64,000 nt of DNA from Dipteris shenzhenensis (lineage: Eukaryota; Polypodiophyta; Polypodiopsida; Gleicheniales). Made by a program: the position numbers and the translations under genes. Location of the stretch: the NCBI GenBank assembly GCA_047967505.1, contig CM106539.1; one strand, given 5' to 3'. This document shows positions 54,398 through 64,000 of the stretch, one piece after another. Position 1 is the stretch's first letter. Each line of letters begins with the position of its first letter. The notes beneath the pieces were generated by a model that worked only from the letters and a program-made list of their open reading frames with translations, did not search any database and had not been told where the DNA came from.

Positions 54398-54693
54398 TGA
54401 AGATGCAAGACATGGAATGGAATGGAAAGCAAGACTAGAAAAGCATAAAGGAAATGAAATAATGAAAGAAATATACAACCAAGCAAAGTACTTACATGAT
54501 CAAGAAAGGCATAAGGCTTGATGATTATAACAATGAAAGTACAATGCCTTTATAGGATAGGCACACACATTCTAAGTGTCGAATGTATATGGGATAAGTC
54601 CCATAGTGACACGTGGCACTCTAGGATAGAAAGTAGTATAGTACTACTCTAGAACACACTAAAAGTCACTCAAACTGACTCCATTTCCTAACA
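54398..54693 (-). repeat. 5' LTR of gag-only element
   Basis: Plus strand TGAAGATGCAAGACATGG ... CATTTCCTAACA. Shares the GGGATAAGTCCCATAGTGACA and TAGTATAGTACTACTCTAGA blocks with the left LTR. Confidence 0.8.
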
Positions 54694-54699
54694 CCGACC

Positions 54700-55765
54700 A
54701 CTGGATGGGGGTTTCTATCAAAAGGAAAGCTACCTATTCCCATCATTGACCCAGATGTGTGGCATACATATGCATGTTTCCTCTATGATGTCTAGATACG
54801 GACACTGCTGGATATGTCCTCTATGTCCAAGCCCACCACTTGTCATTTGTTCACCACACAGAACGTACGGGCTGCACTTTGTTGATACACAATCGAAGAG
54901 CGCAGTACCATGAGGGCATCACTTTGCACTTGGATAGGAGGTCCTCGCTTCAATCCTAGCACATATGTTCAACCGGGATGTGTGTCACAGCTTCCCGCCT
55001 ACTTGGAGCGCCATCACTATTGTGTCGATACACAAAGCCGGGGATCCTGTGGAGACTGGGAACTACCATCCCCTCATGATTGGCCATACTCTGGCCAAAA
55101 TTTATGGATCATCTTTAGAGAGGGAGCTCAACAGCCATATAGAGGCTCGGGGCAATGGACACTAGGACAGGCAGGCTTTTGAAGACAGTATTCTACCCTA
55201 GATCACATCTTCACTGTGAGGGCTATCATTGAGGAGGCAAGATCTAGACACCAGAATGTCTACACATGCTTTTTAGACTTTCGGAACGCTTTTGAAACTG
55301 TCCCATGATCCTGCATGATCAGGAGACTATAGGAGTTGGCAGATTCCAGAGTCACTGATATGGGGGGTGATAAGCCTATATAAGTTAGTCAAAGGCAGAG
55401 TTCGTGCCCTAGGTGGTCTATCGGATTGGGTCGAGAGTACAATCGGAGTGAAGCAGGGCTGCCCCCTCTCACTGACCCTTTTTGGGCTTTACATTGATGA
55501 GATCACTTCCTTCATAGACCACCTAGGAGGCGAAGGATTACTACGTGGCCGATCTCATGATGCAGATATTGCTATATGCTCTGACATAGTCCTTATCTCA
55601 TCCTCAGTGGAGGGGCTGCAGAGACATTTGGAGGCCCTAGAGGTGTTTTGCAGAGAGAGAGACCTGACAGTCGACCTTGGAAAGACCAAGGTTATGGTCT
55701 TCAACACCACACATGTAGTGCTTTGTCGACTCAACTTCACTTATCGAGACGAGCCATTGGAGATG
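54700..55765 (+). pseudogene. LINE-B copy 4, linker and RT
   Basis: V-W-H-T-Y-A-C-F-L-Y-D-V near 54755 matches V-W-S-D-Y-V-C-T-L-Y-D-I of copy 2, so it starts in the linker. RT blocks follow: W-S-A-I-T-I-V-S-I-H-K-A-G-D-P, a damaged T-F-G-T-L-L-K-L for FRKAFDTV, G-V-K-Q-G-C-P-L-S-L-T-L-F, C-S-D-I-V-L-I-S-S-S where YVDDVALLSSS stands in copy 2 (both catalytic Asp altered), and V-D-L-G-K-T-K-V-M-V-F-N. Cut at 55765. Clearly dead. Confidence 0.7.
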
Positions 55766-56120
55766 CCCAACAACTTGAAAAATTGTCCATGTTGTATTTT
55801 TTTGCATCCTATCTGGTCCAAAAGCATTTGACAGCCATTTGAGAGCAAGGCATAACTTGTTTTGGTGTGATTTATCTTAGATCCTGATGCCACACAAAAT
55901 ATATCCATACATTCCATTGCTGCTTGAATGTCTACATCTGTGTTTTTGATAGTTAATGTTGTGTCATCTACAAATTGTTGATTAACTAGATGTTTTCCGG
56001 AGGGAAGCTCAATTCCTCTAACTGAATGAACACTTGGTCTTTTATTAACCAACCCAAAGCATCAGCTGCTGCAATGGCAAATAACAAAGGAGCCAAAGGA
56101 CACCCTTCTCTTATTGATAT
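55766..56120 (-). pseudogene. LINE-C reverse transcriptase fragment
   Basis: Minus-strand frame: E-G-C-P-L-A-P-L-L-F-A-I-A (about 56110-56070), V-R-G-I-E-L-P, Q-Q-F-V-D-D-T-T-L (box F-V-D-D), and C-V-A-S-G-S-K-I-N-H-T-K-T. This is an L1-like RT but not close to LINE-A or A'. Only the RT middle remains. Confidence 0.7.
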
Positions 56121-56135
56121 CTTCAAGGAGAAACT

Positions 56136-58175
56136 TTGACTCATCTCTCCATTTATACAGACCTTTGCTCAGATCAGATCCATCAGCCCCTCCTAGCAGG
56201 TCTTCAGAGGATTTTCAGCAGCGGTTATATGCCAGAGAGCCTCTCCTCGGGACTGATTTGCCTCATCCCGAAGGGAGGAGATCAACAGGAGATCCGTCAG
56301 TGGCGCCCGATCACCCTCCTCACCACTGCCTACAAAATCCTTGCCAAGATGATCAGCACCAGAGTTCGGCCTCTACTTCCAGACCTCATTCATGACACTC
56401 AGACAGGCTTTGTCCAGGATCGCAGTATCCTGGATAATGTCTTCACCTTCTCAGAGGCGGCGGAGTGGGCTCAGCACAATGGGTCACACCTAGCCATCCT
56501 ACTTCTCGACTTTGAGAAGGCCTACGATCGAGTGGACTGGTCCTTTCTGAAGGGGACTCTGGAGCGACTAGGTTTCCCAGTAGGATGGATTCAGGGTATT
56601 TCAGCGTTATACATGACAACTTCTAGCAGGGTCATCATTGGCGGCAGGATGGGTGAGCGTTTTCGTTTGGAGAGATCAGTGCGTCAGGGCTGTCCCCTTG
56701 CTTCTTACCTGTTTCTCTTCTTCGCTGAGGCTATGACATACTACCTTCGGGCGAGGTCTACTGGGATCAGGGGTGTTCGCCTTCCACTCCGGGAGGACAC
56801 GGAGCTCCTGGACTCGGAGTACGTGGATGACACAGCACTGTATGTCGAGGATGATGAGATGATGTTGGAGAGGGTGAGGATGGCCCTAGAGGTCTTCTGT
56901 TCGGCAGCCGATGCGAAAATCAACTGGAACAAATCAGTTGGTTTTCTCACAGACCCCGGGGCGTGCTCTCAGTGGGGGAGGTTTTTGGGTTTCAGGTGGA
57001 TCCCGTGGGGACAGACAGCTAGATATCTCGGTTTTCAGGTCGGCCTGGATATCACGCCAGCTCAGCAGTTTCTCCCGGTGCTAGATTCCATTCGACGGAA
57101 GCTGGCTTTCTGGAGCACTAAGCTCTCCCTTGCAGGTCGTGCCCTGGTAGTCAACCAGGTCCTCCTCGCCACGGCTTGGTATGTGGCTTCCTGTTGGTGT
57201 TTCTTGAGATCCAGCGTGGCACAGCTTAGGAGGTTGGTTCGGAACTTCCTGTGGTCCGGGAGGGATGGTCTCAGAGATACCAGAGCCAGGGTTGCTTGGC
57301 AGACAGTTATTCTTCCGCAGGCTGAGGGTGGCCTGGGGGTCATCGATCTAGAGCTTCAGAGTCAGGCCCTATTGGGCAAGCTAGTTATCCGCGGTTTGAC
57401 CCTGGGGGGGCAAACGTGGAAGATGTTACTTCAGCAGGGGGTCGGTTCTTGTGTCCCGCGCCGAGGTGAAGAGTGGTTACCGTCCCTCAGGTGGATCTTC
57501 ACTTCCGCCCCGCTCACTCAACTCCGCTCCCCACTCGTTCGTAGCCTCCTCATGGTTTGGAGGCGGCTCCACCTCAGTCTCATACAGTCCCCTCCTAGCT
57601 GTCAGGAGGAGATCGATCGCCAGCCGCTTATCTGGAACGATCAGGTCAGAGATGCCGAGGGCCTTCAGTTGGGGGAGAGATCACACATCAGGTGGGACGG
57701 CTGGATGCGGGGGCCAACCCGGTCCCTTCGAGTTTGGAGGGACACGTATAGACATTTGGAGACGGATGATCTTGCAGACACAGCTGGAGGTGCCCGTGGA
57801 GCCCAGGCGAGACGTACGGAGATCGACGCCACGATTCCAGCTGATTGGTTGGTTCCACCCGAGCTTCAGATCCTCATGCCCGGTGATGACCGTTGGCTGG
57901 GACAGTTCACCCCGCGTGGCATCCCACTGGTGGTCGCAGGGCGGATGGACGACTCCTCTGTTTCCTTCTTCGCGGTTATGGGGGATGGCCGACTTAGGAG
58001 AGAGGATCTGCTCATCGACCCCCTACTCCCATGGCAGAGGGTTCGGGTCGTAGGCCTCGTGGGGAAAGTTTGGCGGACCGATCCTAGCATAGAGCAGGAT
58101 CAGCCGCAGCTTTGGCGACTTTGGCTCTGGGAGGGGCGAGCCTTGTCAGAGCTTGATTGGGACCCAGGAGAGTAG
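56136..58175 (+). pseudogene. LINE-A' ORF2, RT and middle region
   Basis: A 679-codon open frame. RT: I-P-K-G-G-D, W-R-P-I-T-L-L-T-T-A-Y-K-I-L-A-K, L-L-L-D-F-E-K-A-Y-D-R-V-D-W, S-V-R-Q-G-C-P-L-A-S-Y-L-F, and S-E-Y-V-D-D-T-A-L-Y (YVDD, against LADD in LINE-A). Then R-N-F-L-W-S-G and the unrecognised region with F-T-P-R-G-I-P-L-V-V, D-G-R-L-R-R, R-V-V-G-L, L-W-R-L-W-L-W and L-D-W-D-P-G-E. It ends in a stop at 58173-58175 where LINE-A continues E-W-E-W. The RT core is complete, but the endonuclease and ORF1 are missing. Confidence 0.85.
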
Positions 58176-59054
58176 AGATGGCCAGAGATTGTGATAGGTC
58201 AGGGGCCGACCTCTTTCTTTGCCTACAGCACGACATTGGGCAGGCGAGTTCTCGGGAGGATGCAGAGCCGCCGTCCCACCCAGCGGCCCAGTTGGTATGC
58301 ACAGGGTATCTCTAGGTTCTTTTTGTAGGCCTTCTAGAAGGCCTTGTGGGAGAGCTGGCGGCCGCGGAAGATCTCCTACTTCCTGTGGCTTCTTGCCCAC
58401 AAAGGTCTTCCAGTGGGGAGCTGGTTGCGGCAGATAGGCCAGGATGGACGTTGTCAGATCTGTCATGAGGATGAGGAGTCACCAAAACACTGCCTATGGA
58501 GTTACACTCACGCCCAGGAAGTGTGGAGGTGGACTTTCGGGATCCTTACTCGCGCAGCACCGGAGCTAGGATTGATCACTTGGGGCGCGTTCTGCTGGTG
58601 CAGCACCGCACCTGGTTTTCATCACTTATTCGAGGCATGTCAGCAGGACCCCACATTCCTTATCACACACGGGACGTGGGGGCCGCTCGAGAGCATCCCG
58701 CCGCACCTGGCAGAGGCTGGCCCAGAAGCTTAGGAGAGGCAGCCAGTCTGGGAGATTATTAGCAGCATCGCAGGATGGCACATTTGGACCTCGCGCTGCG
58801 CGCAGATCCTCGGTGGCACCTCCTTATCGACTGCCCAGATCATGACTGACATCTGGAGTGAGATTATACACACCCTCAGAGGCCAGTGGGACCAGATACA
58901 GAGGGACTCCCGGGCCGGTCGGGAGAAGTGGAGACGTTTCCTCCGGGTTTGGGACACACAGGGCCTCTTCTTCGAGCAGGCTTCGCAAGGCCTTCAGTGG
59001 CGCTACTCACCACCTCTCTGGCTGTTCATTCACACTCGCCTGATCCCTCCGTGA
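58176..59054 (+). pseudogene. LINE-A' zinc knuckle and C-terminus
   Basis: After the stop the homology continues in frame 58344-58733: K-I-S-Y-F-L-W-L-L-A-H-K-G-L-P and a knuckle C-Q-I-C...H-C-L-W-S-Y in which the last Cys is Tyr (compare H-C-L-W-D-C). After a further shift 58842-59054 gives the helical end with R-R-F-L-R-V-W-D and L-Q-W-R-Y-S-P-P-L-W-L-F. Confidence 0.75.
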
Positions 59055-59189
59055 GAGAGAGCTTTACTTTCTGTTACCTTTTGGGCTGCGTCCGATTTGT
59101 GAACGCAGCCCGTCAGCTACAATGCTGACCTCTTGTATCTTGTTTTCGAAGTAATATAATTAGCACTGTTTTTTCGGCAAAAAAAAATA
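59055..59189 (+). other. LINE-A' 3' UTR and A9
   Basis: Differs from the LINE-A 3' UTR apart from a TTTCGAAGTAATATAATTAGC end before the A-run. Confidence 0.65.
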
Positions 59190-60400
59190 TGTGGTACATC
59201 CTGAAGAGAGCAGGGCTCTATCACCTGTCGGCGGATCGAGAGTGCCAAAGAAGAAGGCTCACCCTCATAAAACACCTGGGGCCCAGTAAGGGATAACCAT
59301 GCAAAACCTGGCTGTGGGTTGATCTGTAAAGGGAGGCCACCCCTCTAATCCATGCATCTGAAAATCCAAATCATATAAGAGTGCCCTCAAGAAAACCCCA
59401 ATCTACTCTGTCATAGGCTTGCCAGTTTCTGCCCGCTCTGCATAGCCCACTCTGTGGCTTCCCAAAAGGAAAAGATATTATCAAATATGCTCCTGCCATG
59501 CACAAAGCCTGTCTGAGTATCATGGATGAGGTCTGGAAGAAGGGGTTGCAATCGGATGCTGATCGCCTTGGCAAGGATTTTGTATAGAGTGCCCAAAAGA
59601 GTGATGGGTCTCCAATGGGATGCAAAATTCTTGTTGCCACCTTTCGAGATAAGGTGAATGAGTCCCTCGATCAGTGAGTCAAGCATCTCACCCGAGTCCC
59701 AAATGCCCTGCAGGGCTGAAGTAATATGATCACCTATCATATCCCAAAAGGCTGTAAAAAAAGGAGTAAGACCATTGGAACCAGGGCATTTGTCCTTATG
59801 AAGGGTGGAGAGAGCAGTCTTGAACTCTGTGTTGGTAAAGCGTGCATCAAGTGAGCATATCATCTCTGATGTGACCAACACAGGTAAACTCTGTCAAATT
59901 TCATCTCTAGCCACATCTCTGGCCTGTGTGTCAGGATCTGCAGAAAGAAGGGAGGCATAGAATGCTGTCGCTAAGTGCATGACGGTATCCGGATGAGACT
60001 GCAAAACACCGTCAGAGTCAATAAGCTGCCTGACACTCTCTCTACTATGTCTGGGACCAAGTGTAGAGAAAAAGTGTTTATTGACTCTCCCTCCCATCTA
60101 TATCCAAAAGGACTCCTGTGCATGGAAGGCATACTCTGCTCTTTGATCAAGCAATGTCTACAAGTGAGCCCTTGCTGCAGCAAGGCGCTCCTGTATCCAA
60201 GCATCTGATGGTCGTCTCTGCTCCTTCCTCTGCAAGGCTGCCAACTGCCGGCGGATACCAATCTCCCGCCTGAGTACCTCACCTCGTCGAGCACTAGCAA
60301 CGGAGTGATAAAGGTCGCTGATACTGGCAAGTGCTGTGGCCACATGTGAAGGACCGACCACTCCCCTGCATGTGAGAAACCTAGATCTCCAAGACTGTCT
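59190..60400 (-). pseudogene. LINE-A3 linker, RT and ORF2 scrap
   Basis: R-R-E-V-L-R-R-E-I-G-I-R-R-Q-L-A-A-L, N-K-H-F-F-S-T-L-G-P-R-H-S-R-E-S-V and then R-F-T-N-T-E-F-K-T-A-L-S-T-L-H-K lead into RT: G-S-N-G-L-T-P-F, I-S-K-G-G, W-R-P-I-T-L-L-G-T-L-Y-K-I-L-A-K and F-V-H-G-R-S-I-F-D-N-I-F. A-Y-D-R-V-D-W follows after a shift, with the L-D-F-E-K part deleted. The box with the two Asp is gone. The last 120 bases encode the ORF2 end in altered frames. Confidence 0.8.
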
Positions 60401-61219
60401 CTATGAGAGTCTCATCTGTGTATAAGTCATCGGGGATCCTGATACTACGAGACCCCGTCCTCTGAGATGGGACTCTGAGATGGACAAAACTATCGAAAAA
60501 TGGTCGGAAGTGGAAACACTAGGTGCAATGCAGACTGTCCCCCCTCTATCAAGAGCCCAGTCATCCACATGGAATCTGTCAATCCGAGCATGGATAGGCA
60601 TCTGCACCCTATGGTTACACCATGAAAACAAAAGTGACTGAGACTGAATATAAAATGCATCATCTAACCAAACATCTCTGCCATTGAACCTGAACAAGAA
60701 GGCATCCCAAGCTGCTCTCTCGAGGGAATGAATACCACCTTCTCTGCCCCCTTGCTTATCAGAAGGTGTTTCAATCATGTTGAAGTCACCTCCAATAATC
60801 CATGAATCTGCAATGTCAGCCCATGAGAGCAACTCTTTCCAAAACAGAACACGGTCCCCTCTGTTGTTTGGAGTATAGAGGTTGAGGAAACCAACCTTAT
60901 GTCCGTCAGTCAAAAGTAAAACCCACTGGGCCCTGGAGGGGGTTATGGTACCGTGTCCAATGATCAGAGGGAGAATAGAATCTGAAACTGATATGCATGT
61001 ACCTCCTCCGGTTCCCAAGGCAGGAAGCCAAAAAGTCCGGCTTGAAAGCAGCTTACTTGACTTGGAGCAATCTCTAACATCCAGTTTGTGTTTCTGAAGA
61101 AAAAGAATGTCTAGGGAACCACCTGAAACACCTGGATGGAGCTGATTCCTAATCAGTTGTCTGCGATGGCGATGAGGGATGCCGCCCAATCCCTGTATAT
61201 TCCAACTGGCTATCCTCAT
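60401..61219 (-). pseudogene. LINE-A3 AP endonuclease
   Basis: A 272-codon open frame starting M-R-I-A-S-W-N-I-Q-G-L-G-G. W-I-I-G-G-D-F-N-M-I-E and S-T-S-D-H-F are intact. The catalytic Glu of I-Q-E-H-K is Lys here (F-L-Q-K-H-K, codon 61093-61091), so the enzyme is expected to be inactive even though the frame is open. The frame shifts just before the linker. The ATG overlaps the ORF1 TGA as ATGA (61219-61216). Confidence 0.85.
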
Positions 61220-62567
61220 CGGTGAGAGGAAGCGGGTTGGAATACCTTACCCGACCTGGTGGCGGAAAAAGAGCCCTCCACCGGAGCTGACCTCCTGCCA
61301 TACACACGAGGTCCAAGGGGGGTGAGAGAGAGAAAGATCTCTCAAAAGGGATGCCGATAACTGGCTCTCTGAAAGTGGAAGGTACAAAATTATCATTTAG
61401 GAGGTCAGAGAGGTCCTCCAGAGCGGAAAAGGAGTTCCGTTGAGCCAGTCCTGGGGAGGGGGTACGAAGGATTCCTACTGAAGCAGGGAGAGACTGTAAG
61501 ACCCCCTTCCCTCTATCCACAGAAGGAGGCACCTGTACTGGGTCCTGATCAAGAAGTGCTGCGGATGAGGTGCCAACAACCTGGGCTGCTGAGGAAGGTA
61601 CAGCCTGATCTTGGGGTGGAGTAGAACAAGGCTCCTGAACACTAGTCTCCTCTCGAGGCTCCAAGGGAGTAGCCTCCGAAGTGGTGGAGGTGTGATCTAA
61701 AGTAGAGGGCATAATCGCGACCGGAACCCACCGTGGGCCAGAGGTGGTATGGGGTGTAGGAGGGACTCGAGTAGCTCTAGGAGGGGGAGGAGCCTGTGTG
61801 TGAGGCGGTGCTTGTGGAGCGGTAGGTCCTGCTCATGCTCTTTGTTGTAAGCTAGTACGAGCTGGTTGCTTTCTGGGCCTCTTTTTCTTCTTTGGGCAAT
61901 CTTTGGCGAAGTGCCCCGAGGATCTGCAAATCCTGCACTGGTCCTGCCGACTTGCAACCTCAAATCTCTGGCGGAAGAAAGACCCATTGGGTCGCTGTAG
62001 CATGATGTGGTCATCTGAAATATTAGGGTCCTGGACAATGACCCTAACCCTCGGTACCCCATCCATCCTAACCGCCTCAGCAGTCGAAGAGGGCTCGCTA
62101 GGAAGAGGGGGGATCTTTGCTACCACACCAAACCTCTCGCCAATAATTGAAAGAAGCCGGTGATAAACTGAGGGGAGACTAGGGAACCTGATGAAAACAG
62201 AAACTCCATGCTTGTCCTCTTCAACTGGGTCGAAGTTGAAAGGGAAAATCCTCCTGTAGCCTAGAATTAGAAACCCACCCTGTAGCAGGTCTCTCGTGAC
62301 ATCCGAGGAATCTAGGCACACCTGAAAGAAACCTCGTCCCAACAAACGAACATCCTTAAGGTGGGGGGCGAGCTCCTGGGGAAGCGCCGCAAGCATCCAA
62401 TCTCTAGCTCGTGACCTGGAGGGGTGGGAGCCATGGATGCATGCGAAGAGAGTCGTGGAACACTCATGCTCCAAATCCTTTTGCAACTGCTGCAGCTCGT
62501 CTTTTGAGAAAGTGACGGTTCTCGCGGCCCGTGTGTGCGGTAACAGATTGACTGAATGGGAACCCAT
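61216..62567 (-). pseudogene. LINE-A3 ORF1
   Basis: ATG at 62567 (M-G-S-H-S-V-N). A 244-codon frame has T-F-S-K-D-E-L-Q-Q-L, R-L-L-G-R-G-F-F-Q-V, I-R-F-P-S-L-P-S-V-Y, I-G-E-R-F-G-V-V-A-K-I and the knuckle C-R-I-C-R-S-S-G-H-F-A-K-D-C, then K-K-K-K-R-P-R-K. After 61833 the frame breaks. The C-terminal region continues with F-S-A-L-E-D-L-S-D-L...F-V-P-S-T-F-R-E-P in the frame 61712-61149, with one more shift before the stop at the ATGA junction. Clearly a different subfamily from copies 1 and 2. Confidence 0.82.
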
Positions 62568-62639
62568 TCGTCAATCGAGATGGGATAGGCCGATTCAAAC
62601 ACAAAAAAGAACTCCGTCCGCTTTCCTGAAGCCTAGGAG

Positions 62640-63215
62640 ACCCCTAAAAGAGAATAGGGGTACTCCAGATGAAGGGAGAGGGTGAAAGGAAGGTGGGAGA
62701 GAGGGGAGTGAGCAAGGAGAGGAGTCAGCAAAGAGAAAGGGGGGGCAGCAAGAGGAGAGGAGGAAGGGAGAGGAGGGGAGGATAGAGGAGCGGAGGAGAA
62801 GGGGGGGGGGAGCAAAGAAAGAGCACGGGGGTGCTGGCAGCAGCGCGGGGGGGGCGTGCAGGCAGGCAGCAGCACGGGGGGGGGGGGGGGGCTGCAGCAG
62901 CGCGGGAGGTAGAGAAGGGGAGAGAGGGAGGGGAGGCGGGGGGAGCAGCAGGTAGGGGGGAGGGGAGGGAGGAGGCAGCGCGCAGGGGAGGAGCTCGCAG
63001 CAGTGTGGGGGGGTTGCAGCAGCGCGAGAGATAGAGAAGGGGAGAGAGGGAGGGCAGTCGAGGGGGGAGGCGGGGGAGCAGCAGGTAGGGGGGAGGGGAG
63101 GGAGGAGGCAGCAAGGCGGGGAGGGAGGGGGCAGCAAGGAGGGGAACAGCAGGAAGGAGGGCAGCAGGAGGAGCGGGGAGCAGCAGCAGGAGGAGCCGGA
63201 GCTGACCTCCTACCT
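62640..63215 (-). other. LINE-A3 5' region, C-rich on element strand
   Basis: Plus strand is G/A-rich with G runs up to about 15 (near 62880) and two similar blocks of GCAGCAGGTAGGGGGGAGGGG at about 62944 and 63076, about 130 bases apart. On the element strand this is the C/T-rich tract typical of LINE-A 5' regions, here as a partial direct repeat. Pro/Ser/Leu frames are compositional. Confidence 0.72.
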
Positions 63216-64000
63216 CGATGTCATTTATGAAATTAGCTGATCATGAAAAATAGGTTGTATCATTTATTTTGCTCCTTTTGCTTCTTCCCCTCTTCCATTG
63301 CTTTTTGCTTCATTCATGGTTTTATCCACCTCCCCCCCTTCCTCCCGCTCCCTTTCTTCTCTCGCTATCCATTTACTATCCGTTTTGTTTGTCATCTTTT
63401 GTCTCTATTTGCCTCCATCTATTGCTCCTCCCCTTCCTTCCCGATGTCCTTGTTGCTACCTTATTGAAATTTATGGCCTTGTCCCGTTTCGCTTTCCGTC
63501 ATTTCCTCCCCTTCTCTCTCTTGCCCCTTTTTTCTTTCTTTGCCCTTGCCTTGCCCTACTAAACCTTGACCTCGGTGTCCCTCATCGTTATTCTCTTTGC
63601 CTTTTCTTGTCCCTCCCTTAACTTGATACTTCCCTTAGTGTTGTTTCTCTTTTATAGTTATCTGTTTTCTTTCATCTTAGTTTTGTTGTCGATTGCTCTT
63701 ACTTTCTTCTTTGTATCATGTTCATCTTCTTTGCTTTTTTCATCAATCAAATTAAGAGAGTTTTTAAGCATCAATTGGAGGTTCATGCTTTGTATTTTGT
63801 CAAAGATTACAAACCAACGTTAGCATATATGCAATTCCACTAATTAATGGCAATTAATGACATCTTGAGGATTGATTATGAGATGATATGTGCACATGAA
63901 AAAGGTTATCATTTTAGGAGATAATTATAGAATAAAATATTCATGGATACACTAATATTGATTGGGTACCTTTATAAATGGGTTTCCTTTTTTAATGAGG
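63216..64000. other. Unassigned flank
   Basis: T- and C-rich on the left, AT-rich after 63800. Short overlapping Leu/Phe/Ser-rich frames on the plus strand are compositional. No gene or repeat recognised. Confidence 0.5.

Larger units (their letters stand above)
51871..54693 (-). mobile_element. Gag-only LTR element with both LTRs
   Basis: Two LTRs of about 300 bases (51871-52190 and 54398-54693), a polypurine tract and a tRNA-Met primer-binding site in the right places for a minus-strand element. The internal part is about 1.7 kb once the LINE-A insert is removed and codes only for a copia-type gag. This fits the TR-GAG class of non-autonomous elements. No flanking duplication was found (CTTTG left, CCGAC right). 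Confidence 0.75.
56122..59189 (+). mobile_element. LINE-A', diverged GC-rich relative, 5'-truncated
   Basis: Starts inside RT, runs through the ORF2 end and a 3' UTR to A9 at 59181-59189. Same domain order as LINE-A, but the sequence is clearly different and richer in G and C. No target duplication seen. Confidence 0.82.
59190..63215 (-). mobile_element. LINE-A3, minus strand, internally deleted
   Basis: Right to left: G-rich (element C-rich) 5' region, ORF1, endonuclease, linker, first half of RT, then a jump at about 59320 from S-S-L-Y-R-S-T-H-S-Q in RT to G-P-R-C-F-M-R-V (LINE-A: G-P-Q-V-F-Y-E-G) near the ORF2 end. About 1.5 kb of RT, middle region and zinc knuckle is therefore missing. 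No 3' UTR; the left end abuts the A-tail of LINE-A'. Confidence 0.78.

Noticed and set aside
51866-54698. Five-base target duplication around the gag-only LTR element
   Set aside because: CTTTG on the left and CCGAC on the right do not match. Later rearrangement or different sources for the ends are possible.
62595-63230. Pro-rich ORF on the minus strand and Gly/Arg-rich ORFs on the plus strand
   Set aside because: Compositional, inside the LINE-A3 5' region.
1-64000. Host genes, tRNA or rRNA genes
   Set aside because: Every protein-like block of convincing length matched a retroelement domain. The tRNA-Met similarities are 11-12-base primer-binding sites, not tRNA genes.

Overview
This window reads as nuclear DNA from a land plant with a repeat-dense genome. 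I find no host gene that I can defend. Nearly every protein-like segment belongs to a retrotransposon: plant L1-type LINEs, a second non-L1 LINE lineage, Ty1/copia, Ty3/gypsy and gag-only LTR elements. The plant call rests on the L1-type LINE ORF1 (a DUF4283-like region followed by a CCHC knuckle), the zf-RVT-like tail of its ORF2, and three LTR elements primed by initiator tRNA-Met (TGGTATCAGAG). The species cannot be read from the sequence. A seed-free plant or gymnosperm is a guess. Names such as LINE-A, A2, A3, A', B, C and D are local labels.

Layout, left to right. 1-1570: tail of a gag-only copia-like element with a polypurine tract and 3' LTR. 2395-4292: three tandem-repeat blocks running into a long pyrimidine tract. 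4430-4615: another short repeat array. 7191-15350: an old LINE (LINE-D) in three pieces, opened by a 5'-truncated LINE-A copy (7911-10024) and by a minus-strand LINE-B (10541-14390). 15351-19423: decayed Ty3/gypsy element, plus strand. 19640-22985: a second gypsy element, minus strand, with a chromodomain. 22987-27054: three LINE-B pieces in alternating orientation. 27055-29800: a minus-strand gag with a short LINE-A insert. 29885-33645: two truncated LINE-A relatives facing each other.

33645-51168 is the core: one minus-strand Ty1/copia element split by two full-length plus-strand LINE-A insertions (34835-41630 and 44125-50517), each flanked by a target-site duplication. The copia 5' LTR and primer-binding site survive at 50900-51168, and its 3' LTR is missing. 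51871-54693 is a gag-only LTR element with both LTRs, itself carrying a truncated LINE-A with a clear 17-bp duplication. 54700-56120 holds LINE-B and LINE-C fragments. 56122-59189 is a diverged, GC-richer relative (LINE-A'), and 59190-63215 is a minus-strand LINE-A3 with ORF1, endonuclease and G-rich 5' region. 63216-64000 is unassigned.

How the parts work together. LINE-A is the dominant family. ORF1 is an RNA-binding CCHC protein. ORF2 carries an AP-type endonuclease, reverse transcriptase, an unrecognised region conserved between subfamilies, and a zinc-knuckle tail. ORF1 and ORF2 overlap by the four bases ATGA in every copy where the junction survives. No copy here is fully intact: stops, frameshifts and truncations are noted entry by entry. 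The most interesting points are the ATGA junction, the unrecognised ORF2 region, the pyrimidine-rich 5' regions shared by unrelated LINEs, the non-L1 LINE-B with a (CTTT)n tail, and the nested structure of the copia element.
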